DNA from: Geobacter sp.
GTDB taxonomy: Bacteria; Desulfobacterota; Desulfuromonadia; Geobacterales; Geobacteraceae
Assembly: GCA_003490025.1 (NCBI GenBank)
Contig: DNJC01000153.1
Span: 34,088 to 98,087, forward strand
Direction of reading: 5' to 3'
DNA length: 64,000 nt
Part shown: positions 24,563-32,800 of the stretch, piece after piece
Layout of the letters: every line of letters starts with the position of its first letter
Numbering within the stretch: the stretch's first letter is position 1
Notes under the pieces: generated by a model
Database searches by the model: none
What the model saw: the letters and a program-made list of their open reading frames with translations, nothing else
Told to the model about the DNA's origin: nothing
Made by a program: the position numbers and the translations under genes

Positions 24563-26083
24563 ATGGGAATCGGGTGGTCAGCCGACAGCAGGAGCCGTCA
24601 AGATGCGACCGGAGCAGGGTGCGCTTCGCTGCTGCTGCACGCCACGATGATCCTGGTACTGACCAGCACCTCCAGCTTCGACCCGCCTGTCGGGCGCGAC
24701 CTGCGGCTGGACCTCTTCTGGATCATGCCGTCCCCCGCGCCGCCATCAGTCACCTCTCCAGAGCCGCACTCCGTCCCCTCGTCAGCACCGGCCGCTGCCG
24801 AGACAACTCGCGCGGCATCCCGGGCTGCAAAGGTTCCGGCGCATGCGCCCCGGATGCCGGATCTTTCTGACGAGGCAGTGCCGACCCACCTGGCAGATGA
24901 CGGCACCTACATCGCCACCGAACCGCTCCGCACCGTTTCCCGCCAGGGAAAACCGGAGGCAGCCCCCGTGCGAAAAACGGTACGACTTCCGGCAACAGAA
25001 CCGAGGCGAACCGGGGATGAGCCGCTCTCCGCAGACGCCGAATCTCCCTCCGTACCGGTGGCGGCGAGACGGGATGAGACGCCCGCAACCCCCATCGCGA
25101 CGCCCCCCCCTGCCGATGTGGAAGGCGCCCGCAGCTCGAAACCTCCGGACCCGACACCTTGGGACCGTACAGTCCCGACGCCTTCGGCCGGTGCCGTTCC
25201 AACACCTCCGGCCGAAACTCCGACTCCGACTCCGACTCCGGCACCCGCCGCCTTGCCGCGTGTCGCAACGGCTCCCCCCTCTGAGCCCCCCAATCCCGTT
25301 GCGCCGACACAGCCCGAAGCCTTGCCGGCCCCGAGGCACGCGCCTCCTTCCATGGAGCGGACCGTGTCCCGCGTTGTGGAAACCGGCGCAAGCCCGCAGC
25401 AGGAAATCTCGTCGGCGCTTCAGGCGACGAAAAAGCCGGCAGCACCACGGTCAGAGCCGGCAAAAGGCGCACAGCCCCTCCCCCAGCAGCCGGCCCAAAC
25501 CGGAGCGCCCAGGAAGGAGGCGGCCAGAGTGCCGGACCGGACCCTGGAGGAGAAAGGGGATAAAACCAAGGCAACAAACAGTGCGGGAAGCGGCGAAAGT
25601 GGGATGGTCATACCGTCGCTGCACGGCGACCTGAAAATGCTGGTCCGGACGCAGAGCGGCGTCAGGCTCTCCGTAACTTTCAGGGAATACCCGAAAGCCC
25701 GTCGGGAAAAGACGCCGAGCAGGGCCGAGGCGAAGCGCGAACGGAGCGTCGTTCCCCTCTTCGCCAGAAGAAAGGACCAGACCAGGGAGGCGGTGATCGA
25801 GACGGCGGGCGAAGGTATCTACATCTTCAGCGCCGAAGCCGAGCACGGCGCGCCGGCCACGGCAACGTTCACCCTTAAGATATACGAGGCGGGGGCGAGG
25901 GAAAAAACGGCGAGGATCGGCCGCAGAAGCGTCTCGGGCAAGAAGGTGATCGCCAAGGTGCTGATGCCTGAGGGAATCCTCTGGGACGACGACACCGCCT
26001 TCACCGGGAGCATCGAGGACTCGGACAGCACCACGAAGTTCAACTCGGAGACCGGGCTGTACTGGAAGGAATACAACGACTGA
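24563..26083 (+). CDS. Pro/Ala-rich TonB-like envelope protein, unknown function
   Basis: 506 aa. One hydrophobic stretch (about residues 19-35, CASLLLHATMILVLTSTSSF) is followed by about 300 residues very rich in Pro, Ala, Thr and Arg, including a PTPTPTPAPA run, as in TonB-type periplasm-spanning linkers. The C-terminal 160 aa form a folded domain (SLHGDLKMLVRTQSGVRLSV through TGLYWKEYND) with no family I recognise. The start is uncertain because no good ribosome binding site is seen. It lies between the GT-C-like and GT2 genes, with which it is probably co-transcribed. Confidence 0.6.
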   Translation: MGIGWSADSRSRQDATGAGCASLLLHATMILVLTSTSSFDPPVGRDLRLDLFWIMPSPAPPSVTSPEPHSVPSSAPAAAETTRAASRAAKVPAHAPRMPDLSDEAVPTHLADDGTYIATEPLRTVSRQGKPEAAPVRKTVRLPATEPRRTGDEPLSADAESPSVPVAARRDETPATPIATPPPADVEGARSSKPPDPTPWDRTVPTPSAGAVPTPPAETPTPTPTPAPAALPRVATAPPSEPPNPVAPTQPEALPAPRHAPPSMERTVSRVVETGASPQQEISSALQATKKPAAPRSEPAKGAQPLPQQPAQTGAPRKEAARVPDRTLEEKGDKTKATNSAGSGESGMVIPSLHGDLKMLVRTQSGVRLSVTFREYPKARREKTPSRAEAKRERSVVPLFARRKDQTREAVIETAGEGIYIFSAEAEHGAPATATFTLKIYEAGAREKTARIGRRSVSGKKVIAKVLMPEGILWDDDTAFTGSIEDSDSTTKFNSETGLYWKEYND

Positions 26084-26109
26084 CAAAGAGAGCCGGAAGG
26101 AGGTCTGCC

Positions 26110-26868
26110 ATGCGTCCTGAAACGACCATCGTCATCGCCGCCTACAACGAGGAAGAGAGACTTCCGGGGTCGCTGGAGAAGATCCGTGCCTATCTCGCGG
26201 CAAGGGAAGCCGCGGCGGAGGTGATAGTGGTGGACGACGGGAGCAGCGATAAAACAGCTGACCTCGTCAGGAACCTTGCCCGGAGCATGCCGCAGCTGAG
26301 ACTGATCAGCTACCCCGGGAACAGGGGGAAGGGGTACGCCCTCCGAAAAGGGGTCGAATCCTCCCGCGGCGAACTGGTGCTGTTGACCGACGCCGATCTC
26401 TCCACCCCGATAGAGGAGCTGGAAAAGCTGAAGCGGCACATCTCCAGGCAGTCATGCCAGATCGCCATCGGTTCGCGCGCGCTCCCCACGAGCGACATCG
26501 CGAAGGCCCAGACGGCCTGGCGCCGCGGCATGGGAAGATTTTTCAACCTGATGGTCAGGCTCCTCGTCATCGACGGATTCAACGACACCCAGTGCGGCTT
26601 CAAGCTTTTTTCCGGCGATGCCGCGAGAGCCCTCTTCAGGGAGGCGTGCATCGACCGCTTCGCCTATGACGTCGAGATACTCTCCCTGGCCAGGGACAAC
26701 GGCTACCGCATCACCGAGGTGCCGATCCGTTGGGAAAACTCCCCCGCGTCCAAGGTGAACCCCGTCGTGGACTCGCTGCAGATGCTGGGGGACCTGGTCC
26801 GAATCCGTCTGGCCTCGCGCCCCAAACAGGATAAAGTACTGGCCCCAATGGAGGATTTGGACCTTTAA
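26110..26868 (+). CDS. Polyprenyl/dolichyl-phosphate-sugar-synthase-like GT2 glycosyltransferase
   Basis: 252 aa, AGGAGG before the ATG. GT-A motifs are ETTIVIAAYNEEERLPGSLE, VVDDGSSDKTADLVRNLA, the DxD-type LTDADLSTPIEELEKL, and QCGFKLFSGDAARALF. This set is typical of dolichyl-phosphate beta-glucosyltransferase-like enzymes (ALG5/DPM1 type), which charge a polyprenyl phosphate with a sugar. There is no membrane anchor. It would provide the donor for a GT-C enzyme such as the product of 22967-24529. It is the last gene before a 270-base gap. Confidence 0.85.
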   Translation: MRPETTIVIAAYNEEERLPGSLEKIRAYLAAREAAAEVIVVDDGSSDKTADLVRNLARSMPQLRLISYPGNRGKGYALRKGVESSRGELVLLTDADLSTPIEELEKLKRHISRQSCQIAIGSRALPTSDIAKAQTAWRRGMGRFFNLMVRLLVIDGFNDTQCGFKLFSGDAARALFREACIDRFAYDVEILSLARDNGYRITEVPIRWENSPASKVNPVVDSLQMLGDLVRIRLASRPKQDKVLAPMEDLDL

Positions 26869-26893
26869 ACACGGTTTGTTCTACGACCAAGCC

Positions 26894-26928
26894 GCCCGGC
26901 AGCAGAATACCTCAATACGCTGCCGGGC
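26894..26928 (+). terminator. 10-bp hairpin after the Tad cluster
   Basis: GCCCGGCAGC (26894-26903) and GCTGCCGGGC (26919-26928) are perfect inverted repeats with a 15-base loop. It lies 25 bases after the GT2 stop and could end the operon, but no T tract follows, so intrinsic termination is uncertain. It could equally stabilise the 3' end. Confidence 0.4.
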
Positions 26929-27020
26929 GAAACTCCCCACCTCTCCCCAATCTCCCCCCACGACAGTCCACAACTGCAATAAGACCTGGAAACTCCTGAA
27001 ATAGCGTCCGACAATTTAAT

Positions 27021-27047
27021 TAAAGTTCGAGGCCTCGTGTCCGAAGA
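27021..27047 (+). promoter_or_regulatory. Candidate sigma-28 (FliA) promoter for the chemotaxis operon
   Basis: TAAAGTTC (27021-27028), 11 bases, then TCCGAAGA (27040-27047) closely follows the FliA pattern TAAAGTTT-N11-GCCGATAA, with 7 of 8 and 5 of 8 matches. The site is 92 bases upstream of the STAS gene, the first gene of a chemotaxis operon, where a FliA promoter is expected. Confidence 0.6.
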
Positions 27048-27138
27048 GCAAGTCATGGGTTTTTTCAAAACACCGGTTGCGTTTTATTCCGACACCACTA
27101 CCAAATGCCCATGAAAAACGTTAAAGGAGCGAAGCGAT

Positions 27139-27462
27139 TTGTCAGAACCATCTTTAATTAACAAAGGCGGCGTCGAACTCGGTGGGGCGTGGACGATGGA
27201 GCGGGCGGCAGAGCTGCAACGGCTCCTCGCAGACCAACTTTCAACGCTTGCGGAACTCGAACCGAGGCCGGAGCAGATAGATCTCAGCCTGTCCGACCTC
27301 TGCGACATCGACGCCTGCGGCTGTCAGCTGCTGCTGGTCTTCGTGGAGAATCTGAGGCGCCGCGGCATCGCCCCCGCCATGTGCGGGATGAGCGAGCTGG
27401 TCATGGAGAAGATCGCGCTGCTCGGGTTCGGGGAGCCCCTTGCCGGCACCTCCCTCTCCTGA
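27139..27462 (+). CDS. STAS-domain protein
   Basis: 107 aa from a TTG start at 27139 with AAAGGAGCG upstream. The STAS fold is seen in ELGGAWTMERAAELQRLLAD and in IDLSLSDLCDIDACGCQLLL, which corresponds to the strand and loop that carry the phosphorylatable Ser/Thr in SpoIIAA-type proteins. Here the position reads DIDACG, so the usual Ser is replaced by Ala and Cys residues and regulation by phosphorylation is doubtful. It is the first gene of the chemotaxis operon, 20 bases before cheA, a common arrangement. Confidence 0.82.
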   Translation: MSEPSLINKGGVELGGAWTMERAAELQRLLADQLSTLAELEPRPEQIDLSLSDLCDIDACGCQLLLVFVENLRRRGIAPAMCGMSELVMEKIALLGFGEPLAGTSLS

Positions 27463-27482
27463 CTCAGTCTAAGGGCCGCAAC

Positions 27483-29561
27483 ATGAAAACGGAAGGAATC
27501 GGCATGACTAGTTCAACCAAGCAACAGGGGGTAGACCTGACCCGCTTCAACCAGGTCTTCTTCGAGGAATGCGCAGAGAACCTGACCGAGATGGAGCAGA
27601 TCCTCATATCCCTGGGGGAACGGGAGCCCGATCAGGAGCAACTTAACGCCATCTTCCGCGCCGCCCATTCCATCAAGGGGGGAGCCGGCATCTTCGGGTT
27701 CGACGACATGACCGTGGTGACGCACGTCATGGAGTCGCTCCTGGACCTCCTGAGGAACCGCGAGATCCCGTACCGCCCGGACATGGTCGACCTGTTTCTC
27801 CAGGCGGGCGACGTCATCTCCATGCAGTTGGCAGGGCACCGCGAGGGGAAGCCGGTAAGCCAGGAGGCGATAGACGAGGTGTGCGGCAAGCTGCGACAGA
27901 TGATGGCGGAATGCGCCGGCAGGAAGACGGATCGTCCGGAGACGGCGCCGCTCCACCCTCCCCCGACGGAAGAACCGGCCGGACCGGTGGCAAGCCGTTA
28001 CGAGCTGATCTTCACCCCCGACCCGGAGATATTCAGCCGGGGGATCCGGATGGAGAGCATCGTCTCGGAGCTCTGCGATCTGGCAATGCCCGGAGAGTTC
28101 GAGTGCCGCGCCGGGCTTTCGGAGATACCCGAACTGGAGGGATTCGACGCGGAACGCTGCCTCACACGCTGGGAGTTCAAGCTCGCCACCGCCGCGACGC
28201 GGGAACAGATCCTCGATGTCTTCATGTTCGTGGCCGACGAGGAGCAGTTGAGCATCGAGAAGTTGCCGCAGGAAACCGGGGGGGAGGCCGCCGAGGCCGC
28301 GCCGTTCCCCGAAGCCTCCCATGAGCCTCTCGAAGGGAGGCGCTCCTACGACCGCATCGAAACGGCGCCGGGGGCTTTCGGAAGGCGCGGCAATGAGACG
28401 GAATCGTCCATAAGGGTGAACGTAGCCAAGGTGGACCAGCTGATCAACGAGGTGGGGGAACTCCTCATCACCCAGGCGATGCTGGCGCAGATCGCGGTGG
28501 GGCTCGACCCGATACTGCACGAGGCGCTGCGAAAATGCGTGGAGCAGCTGGAGAGGAACACCAGGAACCTGCAGGGGAGCGTGATGTCCATCCGGCTGGT
28601 CCCGATCAGCGTCGTCTTCAACCGCTTTCCGCGCATGGTCCGGGAACTGGCCGCAAAGCTCGGCAAGTCGGTCGAACTGAAGACCAGCGGCGACAGCACG
28701 GAACTTGACCGCGGCCTGATCGAGAAGATCTCCGACCCGCTCACGCACCTGGTGCGAAACGCCCTGGATCACGGGCTGGAGCCCCCGGGGGTCCGCCTCG
28801 CCAACGGGAAGGAGGCGACCGGAACGCTGCAGCTGCACGCCTCGCAGGTCGGCGGGAGGATCGTGATCGACGTGATCGACGACGGCGCCGGTCTCGACCG
28901 CGACAGGATACTTGCCAAGGCGCAGCAGCAAGGGATCTCCTGCTCCGAAGCCATGAGCGACGAGGAGGTGTGGCAGCTCATCTTCGCCCCCGGTTTTTCC
29001 ACCGCGGAGCAGGTGACCGACCTCTCCGGGCGCGGGGTCGGCATGGACGTGGTGCTCAGGAACGTCCAGGCGATCGGCGGGAGGGTGCATATCTCCTCGG
29101 AAGCCGGACGCGGCGCGCACATCACCATCAGCCTCCCGCTCACCCTCGCCATCCTGGAGGGGCTCTCGGTCGCCGTCGGCGGCGACAAATTCATCGTTCC
29201 GCTCAACGTGATCATCGAGTCGCTCCAGCCCAAGCCGGACCAGTTGAAGAGCGTGAACGGCAGGGAGGTGGTCCAGGTGCGGGGAGACTATCTCCCCATC
29301 CTCAGGCTGTACCGACTCTTCGACCTCGAGGCGGAGGCGACCCTGCCGGAGCGCGGCATCCTGGTGCTGGTCGAGGTGGACGGGGAAAAGGGCGCCATCA
29401 TGGTGGATGCGCTCTTGGACGAGCAGCAGGTCGTCGTCAAAAGCATCGAGACCAACTACCGAAAGGTCGAGGGGAGCGCCGGGGCGACCATCCTCGGGGA
29501 CGGGCGCGTGGCGCTGATCCTGGAGGTGACCGAGCTGTTCGCGATGCAGAGGAAGATTTAG
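27483..29561 (+). CDS. cheA: Chemotaxis histidine kinase CheA
   Basis: 692 aa from the ATG at 27483 (AAGGG seven bases upstream); an ATG at 27504 has an equally good AAGGA and would remove 7 residues. P1: phosphorylated His about H62 in FRAAHSIKGGAG. P2-like segment: about 175-265. Dimerisation: LINEVGELLITQAMLAQIAV. HATPase: PLTHLVRNALDHGLE, then FAPGFSTAEQVTDLSGRGVG. C-terminal CheW-like domain: ILEGLSVAVGGDKFIVPLNV. All blocks needed for activity are present. It phosphorylates CheY- and CheB-type receivers encoded downstream. Confidence 0.95.
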   Translation: MKTEGIGMTSSTKQQGVDLTRFNQVFFEECAENLTEMEQILISLGEREPDQEQLNAIFRAAHSIKGGAGIFGFDDMTVVTHVMESLLDLLRNREIPYRPDMVDLFLQAGDVISMQLAGHREGKPVSQEAIDEVCGKLRQMMAECAGRKTDRPETAPLHPPPTEEPAGPVASRYELIFTPDPEIFSRGIRMESIVSELCDLAMPGEFECRAGLSEIPELEGFDAERCLTRWEFKLATAATREQILDVFMFVADEEQLSIEKLPQETGGEAAEAAPFPEASHEPLEGRRSYDRIETAPGAFGRRGNETESSIRVNVAKVDQLINEVGELLITQAMLAQIAVGLDPILHEALRKCVEQLERNTRNLQGSVMSIRLVPISVVFNRFPRMVRELAAKLGKSVELKTSGDSTELDRGLIEKISDPLTHLVRNALDHGLEPPGVRLANGKEATGTLQLHASQVGGRIVIDVIDDGAGLDRDRILAKAQQQGISCSEAMSDEEVWQLIFAPGFSTAEQVTDLSGRGVGMDVVLRNVQAIGGRVHISSEAGRGAHITISLPLTLAILEGLSVAVGGDKFIVPLNVIIESLQPKPDQLKSVNGREVVQVRGDYLPILRLYRLFDLEAEATLPERGILVLVEVDGEKGAIMVDALLDEQQVVVKSIETNYRKVEGSAGATILGDGRVALILEVTELFAMQRKI

Positions 29562-29600
29562 GCGTAAGAGATTCGAGCAAGGAAAGGAGGCAGGAAAGTT

Positions 29601-30119
29601 ATGCAGACAGGTCACGGCAACACGGACCAGGCAACCGGCGACGCGTCGGAATACCTCACCTTCACGCTGGGAAGCGAGAGCTACGGGATCGACATCCTGA
29701 AGGTGCAGGAGATAAGGGGGTACGACTGCGTCACGCGGATCGCCAACACCCCGGCGTTCATCAAGGGGGTGATCAACCTGCGCGGGGTGATCGTCCCCAT
29801 CATCGACCTCCGCATCAAGTTCGACGTCGGCGAGGTCACCTACCACGACTTCACCGTGGTGATCATCATCAACGTGATCGGGAAGGTGGTCGGGATCGTG
29901 GTGGACGGGGTCTCGGACGTGGTCGCGCTTCCGGCGCAGAGCATCAAGCCGGCGCCGGAACTGGGGGCGTCCCTCGACACCAGATACATCACCGGACTCG
30001 GCACGCTGAACGACGAGATGCTGATCCTGGTCGACATTGAGAAACTGATCGGCAGCGACGAGCTGCAGATGGTTGATAACACGGTGGAATATCCCGAAAG
30101 AGAGGCGGTGAACATATGA
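29601..30119 (+). CDS. cheW: Chemotaxis coupling protein CheW
   Basis: 172 aa, AGGAGG ten bases before the ATG. The CheW core reads YLTFTLGSESYGIDILKVQE, then TPAFIKGVINLRGVIVPIID and GIVVDGVSDVV. It links the MCP encoded next to CheA. Its last 4 bases overlap the MCP start, indicating coupled translation. Confidence 0.95.
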   Translation: MQTGHGNTDQATGDASEYLTFTLGSESYGIDILKVQEIRGYDCVTRIANTPAFIKGVINLRGVIVPIIDLRIKFDVGEVTYHDFTVVIIINVIGKVVGIVVDGVSDVVALPAQSIKPAPELGASLDTRYITGLGTLNDEMLILVDIEKLIGSDELQMVDNTVEYPEREAVNI

Positions 30120-31855
30120 AAACTGCGGCATTTAGAGACTGGAAGATCCTGACCAAGATAGTGAGCATCTCCGTGGCGACCATCGTGATGATGGTGCTGG
30201 GGGTCATGTTCTACGTGCTCCCCTTCATGCAGAAAAAACTGATGGGCGAGAAGATGCAGGCCACCAAGGCGGTGGTCGAGGTCGCCTACAACATCCTGCA
30301 GAGCAACCTCGCCGCGGCAAAGGCAGGGACCAAGACGGTCGAGAAGGCGCAGGCCGACGCCCTGAAGCAGGTCTCGGAACTGAGGTACCACGGCAACGAG
30401 TACTTCTGGATCAACGACCTCGACACCAAGGTGCTCATGCACCCGATCAAGCCCGAACTGAACGGCAAGAGCCAGGCGGAGAACAAAGATCCCAACGGGA
30501 AGAGGATCTTCGTCGAATTCGTCAACGTCAGCAAGGAGAAGGGTGAAGGGGTGGTCGACTACATGTGGGCCAAGCCAGGCTCCTCGAAGCCGGTCGCCAA
30601 GATTTCCTACGTGAAGCTGATGAAGGAGTGGGGCTGGATCGTCGGCAGCGGCATCTACGTGGACGACGTCGAGGCGCAGATGTTCAAGATGAAATGGCAG
30701 ATCATCGGCGCCACCACGGCCCTTGCCCTGCTCATCTTCGCCTGCGCCTGGTTCGTGGCCCGAAAGATCAAGGAGGCGCTCGACCAGGCGATCGCGGCAT
30801 CGAGGCGGATCGCCTCCGGCGACCTCACGGCGCAGATCGAGGTGCGGAGCAGCGACGAGACCGGCGAACTCCTCACCTCCCTGAGGGAGATGAACAGCGG
30901 GCTGGCCCGCATCGTGGGCGAGGTCAGAAACGGCGCGGAATCGATCGCCACCGCCACCGAGGAGATCGCCGCCGGCAACTCCGACCTGTCGCAGCGGACC
31001 GAGGAGCAGGCGAGCGCCCTGGAGGAGACCGCCTCAAGCATGGAGGAACTCACCTCGACGGTGAAGCAGAACGCGGACAACGCCCAGGCCGCGAACCAGC
31101 TCGCCATCAACGCCAGCGGCGTGGCGGTCAAGGGGGGCGAGGTGATCACCCGCGTGGTGCACACCATGGAGTCGATCACGGACAGCTCGAAGAAGATCTC
31201 CGACATCATTGGTGTCATCGACGGCATCGCCTTCCAGACCAACATCCTGGCGCTGAACGCGGCGGTCGAGGCTGCGCGGGCCGGCGAGCAGGGAAGAGGG
31301 TTCGCCGTCGTGGCGGCGGAGGTGAGAAGCCTGGCACAGCGAAGCGCCGCCGCCGCCAAGGAGATCAAGGCGCTCATCGAGGACTCGGTCGCCAAGGTGC
31401 AGGACGGCAGCCGCCTGGTCGAGGAGGCGGGGCGCACCACCCAGGACATCGTCACCAGCATAAAGAGGGTCACCGACATCATGGCGGAGATCTCCGCGGC
31501 GAGCCTAGAGCAGTCGAGCGGCATCGAGCAGGTGAACACTGCGATCACCCAGATGGACGACGTAACGCAGCAAAACGCGGCGCTGGTCGAGGAGGCTGCT
31601 GCGGCGGCGGAATCCCTCGAGGAGCAGGCGCAGCAACTGGTCACGGTCGTCGCCCGATTCACCCTGGAGCAGGCCCAGAAACCCCAGGCTCCCCCGGAAA
31701 AGCGAAAGGTCGCCCGTACGGCGCCGGTCAAGCAGAAGGCGCCCGCGAAAAAAACCAGGCCGCTTACCGCCTCTGGGAATTACCGGCAGTTGGAGCAGCT
31801 TCCCGCCAAGGCGGCCGAGGCAGCCGATCTGGAAGATGATTGGAAGGAGTTCTGA
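30116..31855 (+). CDS. Methyl-accepting chemotaxis protein with sCache_2 domain
   Basis: 579 aa. TM1 is at about 15-38, the periplasmic sCache_2 domain at about 45-190 (HGNEYFWINDLDTKVLMHPI; WGWIVGSGIYVDDVE), TM2 at about 195-215, then HAMP and a signalling domain with the hairpin tip around IDGIAFQTNILALNAAVEAA. The C-terminus ends DDWKEF, close to the xWxxF pentapeptide that tethers CheR and CheB to high-abundance receptors, after a Lys/Ala/Pro linker. sCache_2 domains often bind small organic acids, but the ligand here is unknown. It overlaps cheW by 4 bases and cheR by 16. Confidence 0.93.
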   Translation: MKTAAFRDWKILTKIVSISVATIVMMVLGVMFYVLPFMQKKLMGEKMQATKAVVEVAYNILQSNLAAAKAGTKTVEKAQADALKQVSELRYHGNEYFWINDLDTKVLMHPIKPELNGKSQAENKDPNGKRIFVEFVNVSKEKGEGVVDYMWAKPGSSKPVAKISYVKLMKEWGWIVGSGIYVDDVEAQMFKMKWQIIGATTALALLIFACAWFVARKIKEALDQAIAASRRIASGDLTAQIEVRSSDETGELLTSLREMNSGLARIVGEVRNGAESIATATEEIAAGNSDLSQRTEEQASALEETASSMEELTSTVKQNADNAQAANQLAINASGVAVKGGEVITRVVHTMESITDSSKKISDIIGVIDGIAFQTNILALNAAVEAARAGEQGRGFAVVAAEVRSLAQRSAAAAKEIKALIEDSVAKVQDGSRLVEEAGRTTQDIVTSIKRVTDIMAEISAASLEQSSGIEQVNTAITQMDDVTQQNAALVEEAAAAAESLEEQAQQLVTVVARFTLEQAQKPQAPPEKRKVARTAPVKQKAPAKKTRPLTASGNYRQLEQLPAKAAEAADLEDDWKEF

Positions 31856-32748
31856 AGAGGCTTGCCGACAGGAGCGCGGCGCGTCCCCCGGCGGGGGGGG
31901 GATCCGCCGCGTCTCTCTGGGGCGACTCGGGAACGCCCTTCCACTACCACTTCACGCCGGAGGACTTCGCACGGGTGAGGGCCTTCATCTACAGGCACGC
32001 CGGCATCGCGCTCGCGCCGGGGAAGATGGACATGGTGTACAGCCGCCTGGCACGGAGGCTGCGCGCCAGGGAGATCGACAGCTTCGGCGAGTACCTGAAA
32101 ATCGTGGAGAGCGGCGACAGGGAGGAGGTGGAAGCGTTCATCAACGCGCTCACCACCAACATGACCTCCTTCTTCAGGGAGCCGCACCATTTCCGGATAC
32201 TGGCGGAGCGGCTGGCGCGCCGCCCCGCCGACCGGCCGGCGACCATCTGGAGCTGCGCCTCGTCGAGCGGGGAGGAACCGTTCTCCATCGCCATGACGGC
32301 ACGGGAAGCGCAGCAGGGAAACGGTCCCGCCGTCAGCATCCTCGCCACCGACATCGACACCAACGTGCTTGCCAGGGCGAAGCGGGGGGTGTACCCGGTG
32401 GACCAGCTGCAAAAGGTGCCGGAGCACCTCAGGAAGCGCTTCTTCCTTAGAGGCGACGGGAAGCACGAGGGCTTGGCCCGGGTCAAGGAGGAACTGCGCC
32501 GGATGGTGACCTTCAGGAGGCTGAACCTCCTGGACGAGAAGTGGCCGCTTAGGGGAAAGTTCGACTTCATCTTCTGCCGCAACGTGATGATCTATTTCGA
32601 CAAGAAGACCCAGCACGCCATACTGGAGAAGATGGCGCAGGTGCTGGAGCCGGACGGCCTGCTCTTCGTAGGGCATTCGGAGAGCTTTCACCATACCCAG
32701 GAAATGTTCAGGCTCTGCGGCAACACGGCGTACGCGCTGAGGCGCTGA
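31840..32748 (+). CDS. cheR: Chemotaxis protein methyltransferase CheR
   Basis: 302 aa. The N-terminal helical domain (FARVRAFIYRHAGIALAPGK) is followed by the SAM-dependent domain: TNMTSFFREPHHF, IWSCASSSGEEPFSIAMTA, ILATDIDTNVLARAK and FDFIFCRNVMIYFDKKTQ. The start lies 16 bases inside the MCP gene, next to its proposed tether. It methylates glutamates on the receptor. Confidence 0.94.
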   Translation: MEGVLKRLADRSAARPPAGGGSAASLWGDSGTPFHYHFTPEDFARVRAFIYRHAGIALAPGKMDMVYSRLARRLRAREIDSFGEYLKIVESGDREEVEAFINALTTNMTSFFREPHHFRILAERLARRPADRPATIWSCASSSGEEPFSIAMTAREAQQGNGPAVSILATDIDTNVLARAKRGVYPVDQLQKVPEHLRKRFFLRGDGKHEGLARVKEELRRMVTFRRLNLLDEKWPLRGKFDFIFCRNVMIYFDKKTQHAILEKMAQVLEPDGLLFVGHSESFHHTQEMFRLCGNTAYALRR

Positions 32749-32800
32749 GCGCGGGACGCGCCTTGGTCAAGAGGATGCGGGATCTCCCGCGAGGAAACAG

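Noticed and set aside
27513..30131. 872-aa open frame on the minus strand
   Set aside because: It lies opposite cheA and cheW, which have complete family motifs; it is rich in His/Asp/Gln as expected of an antisense shadow in GC-rich DNA.
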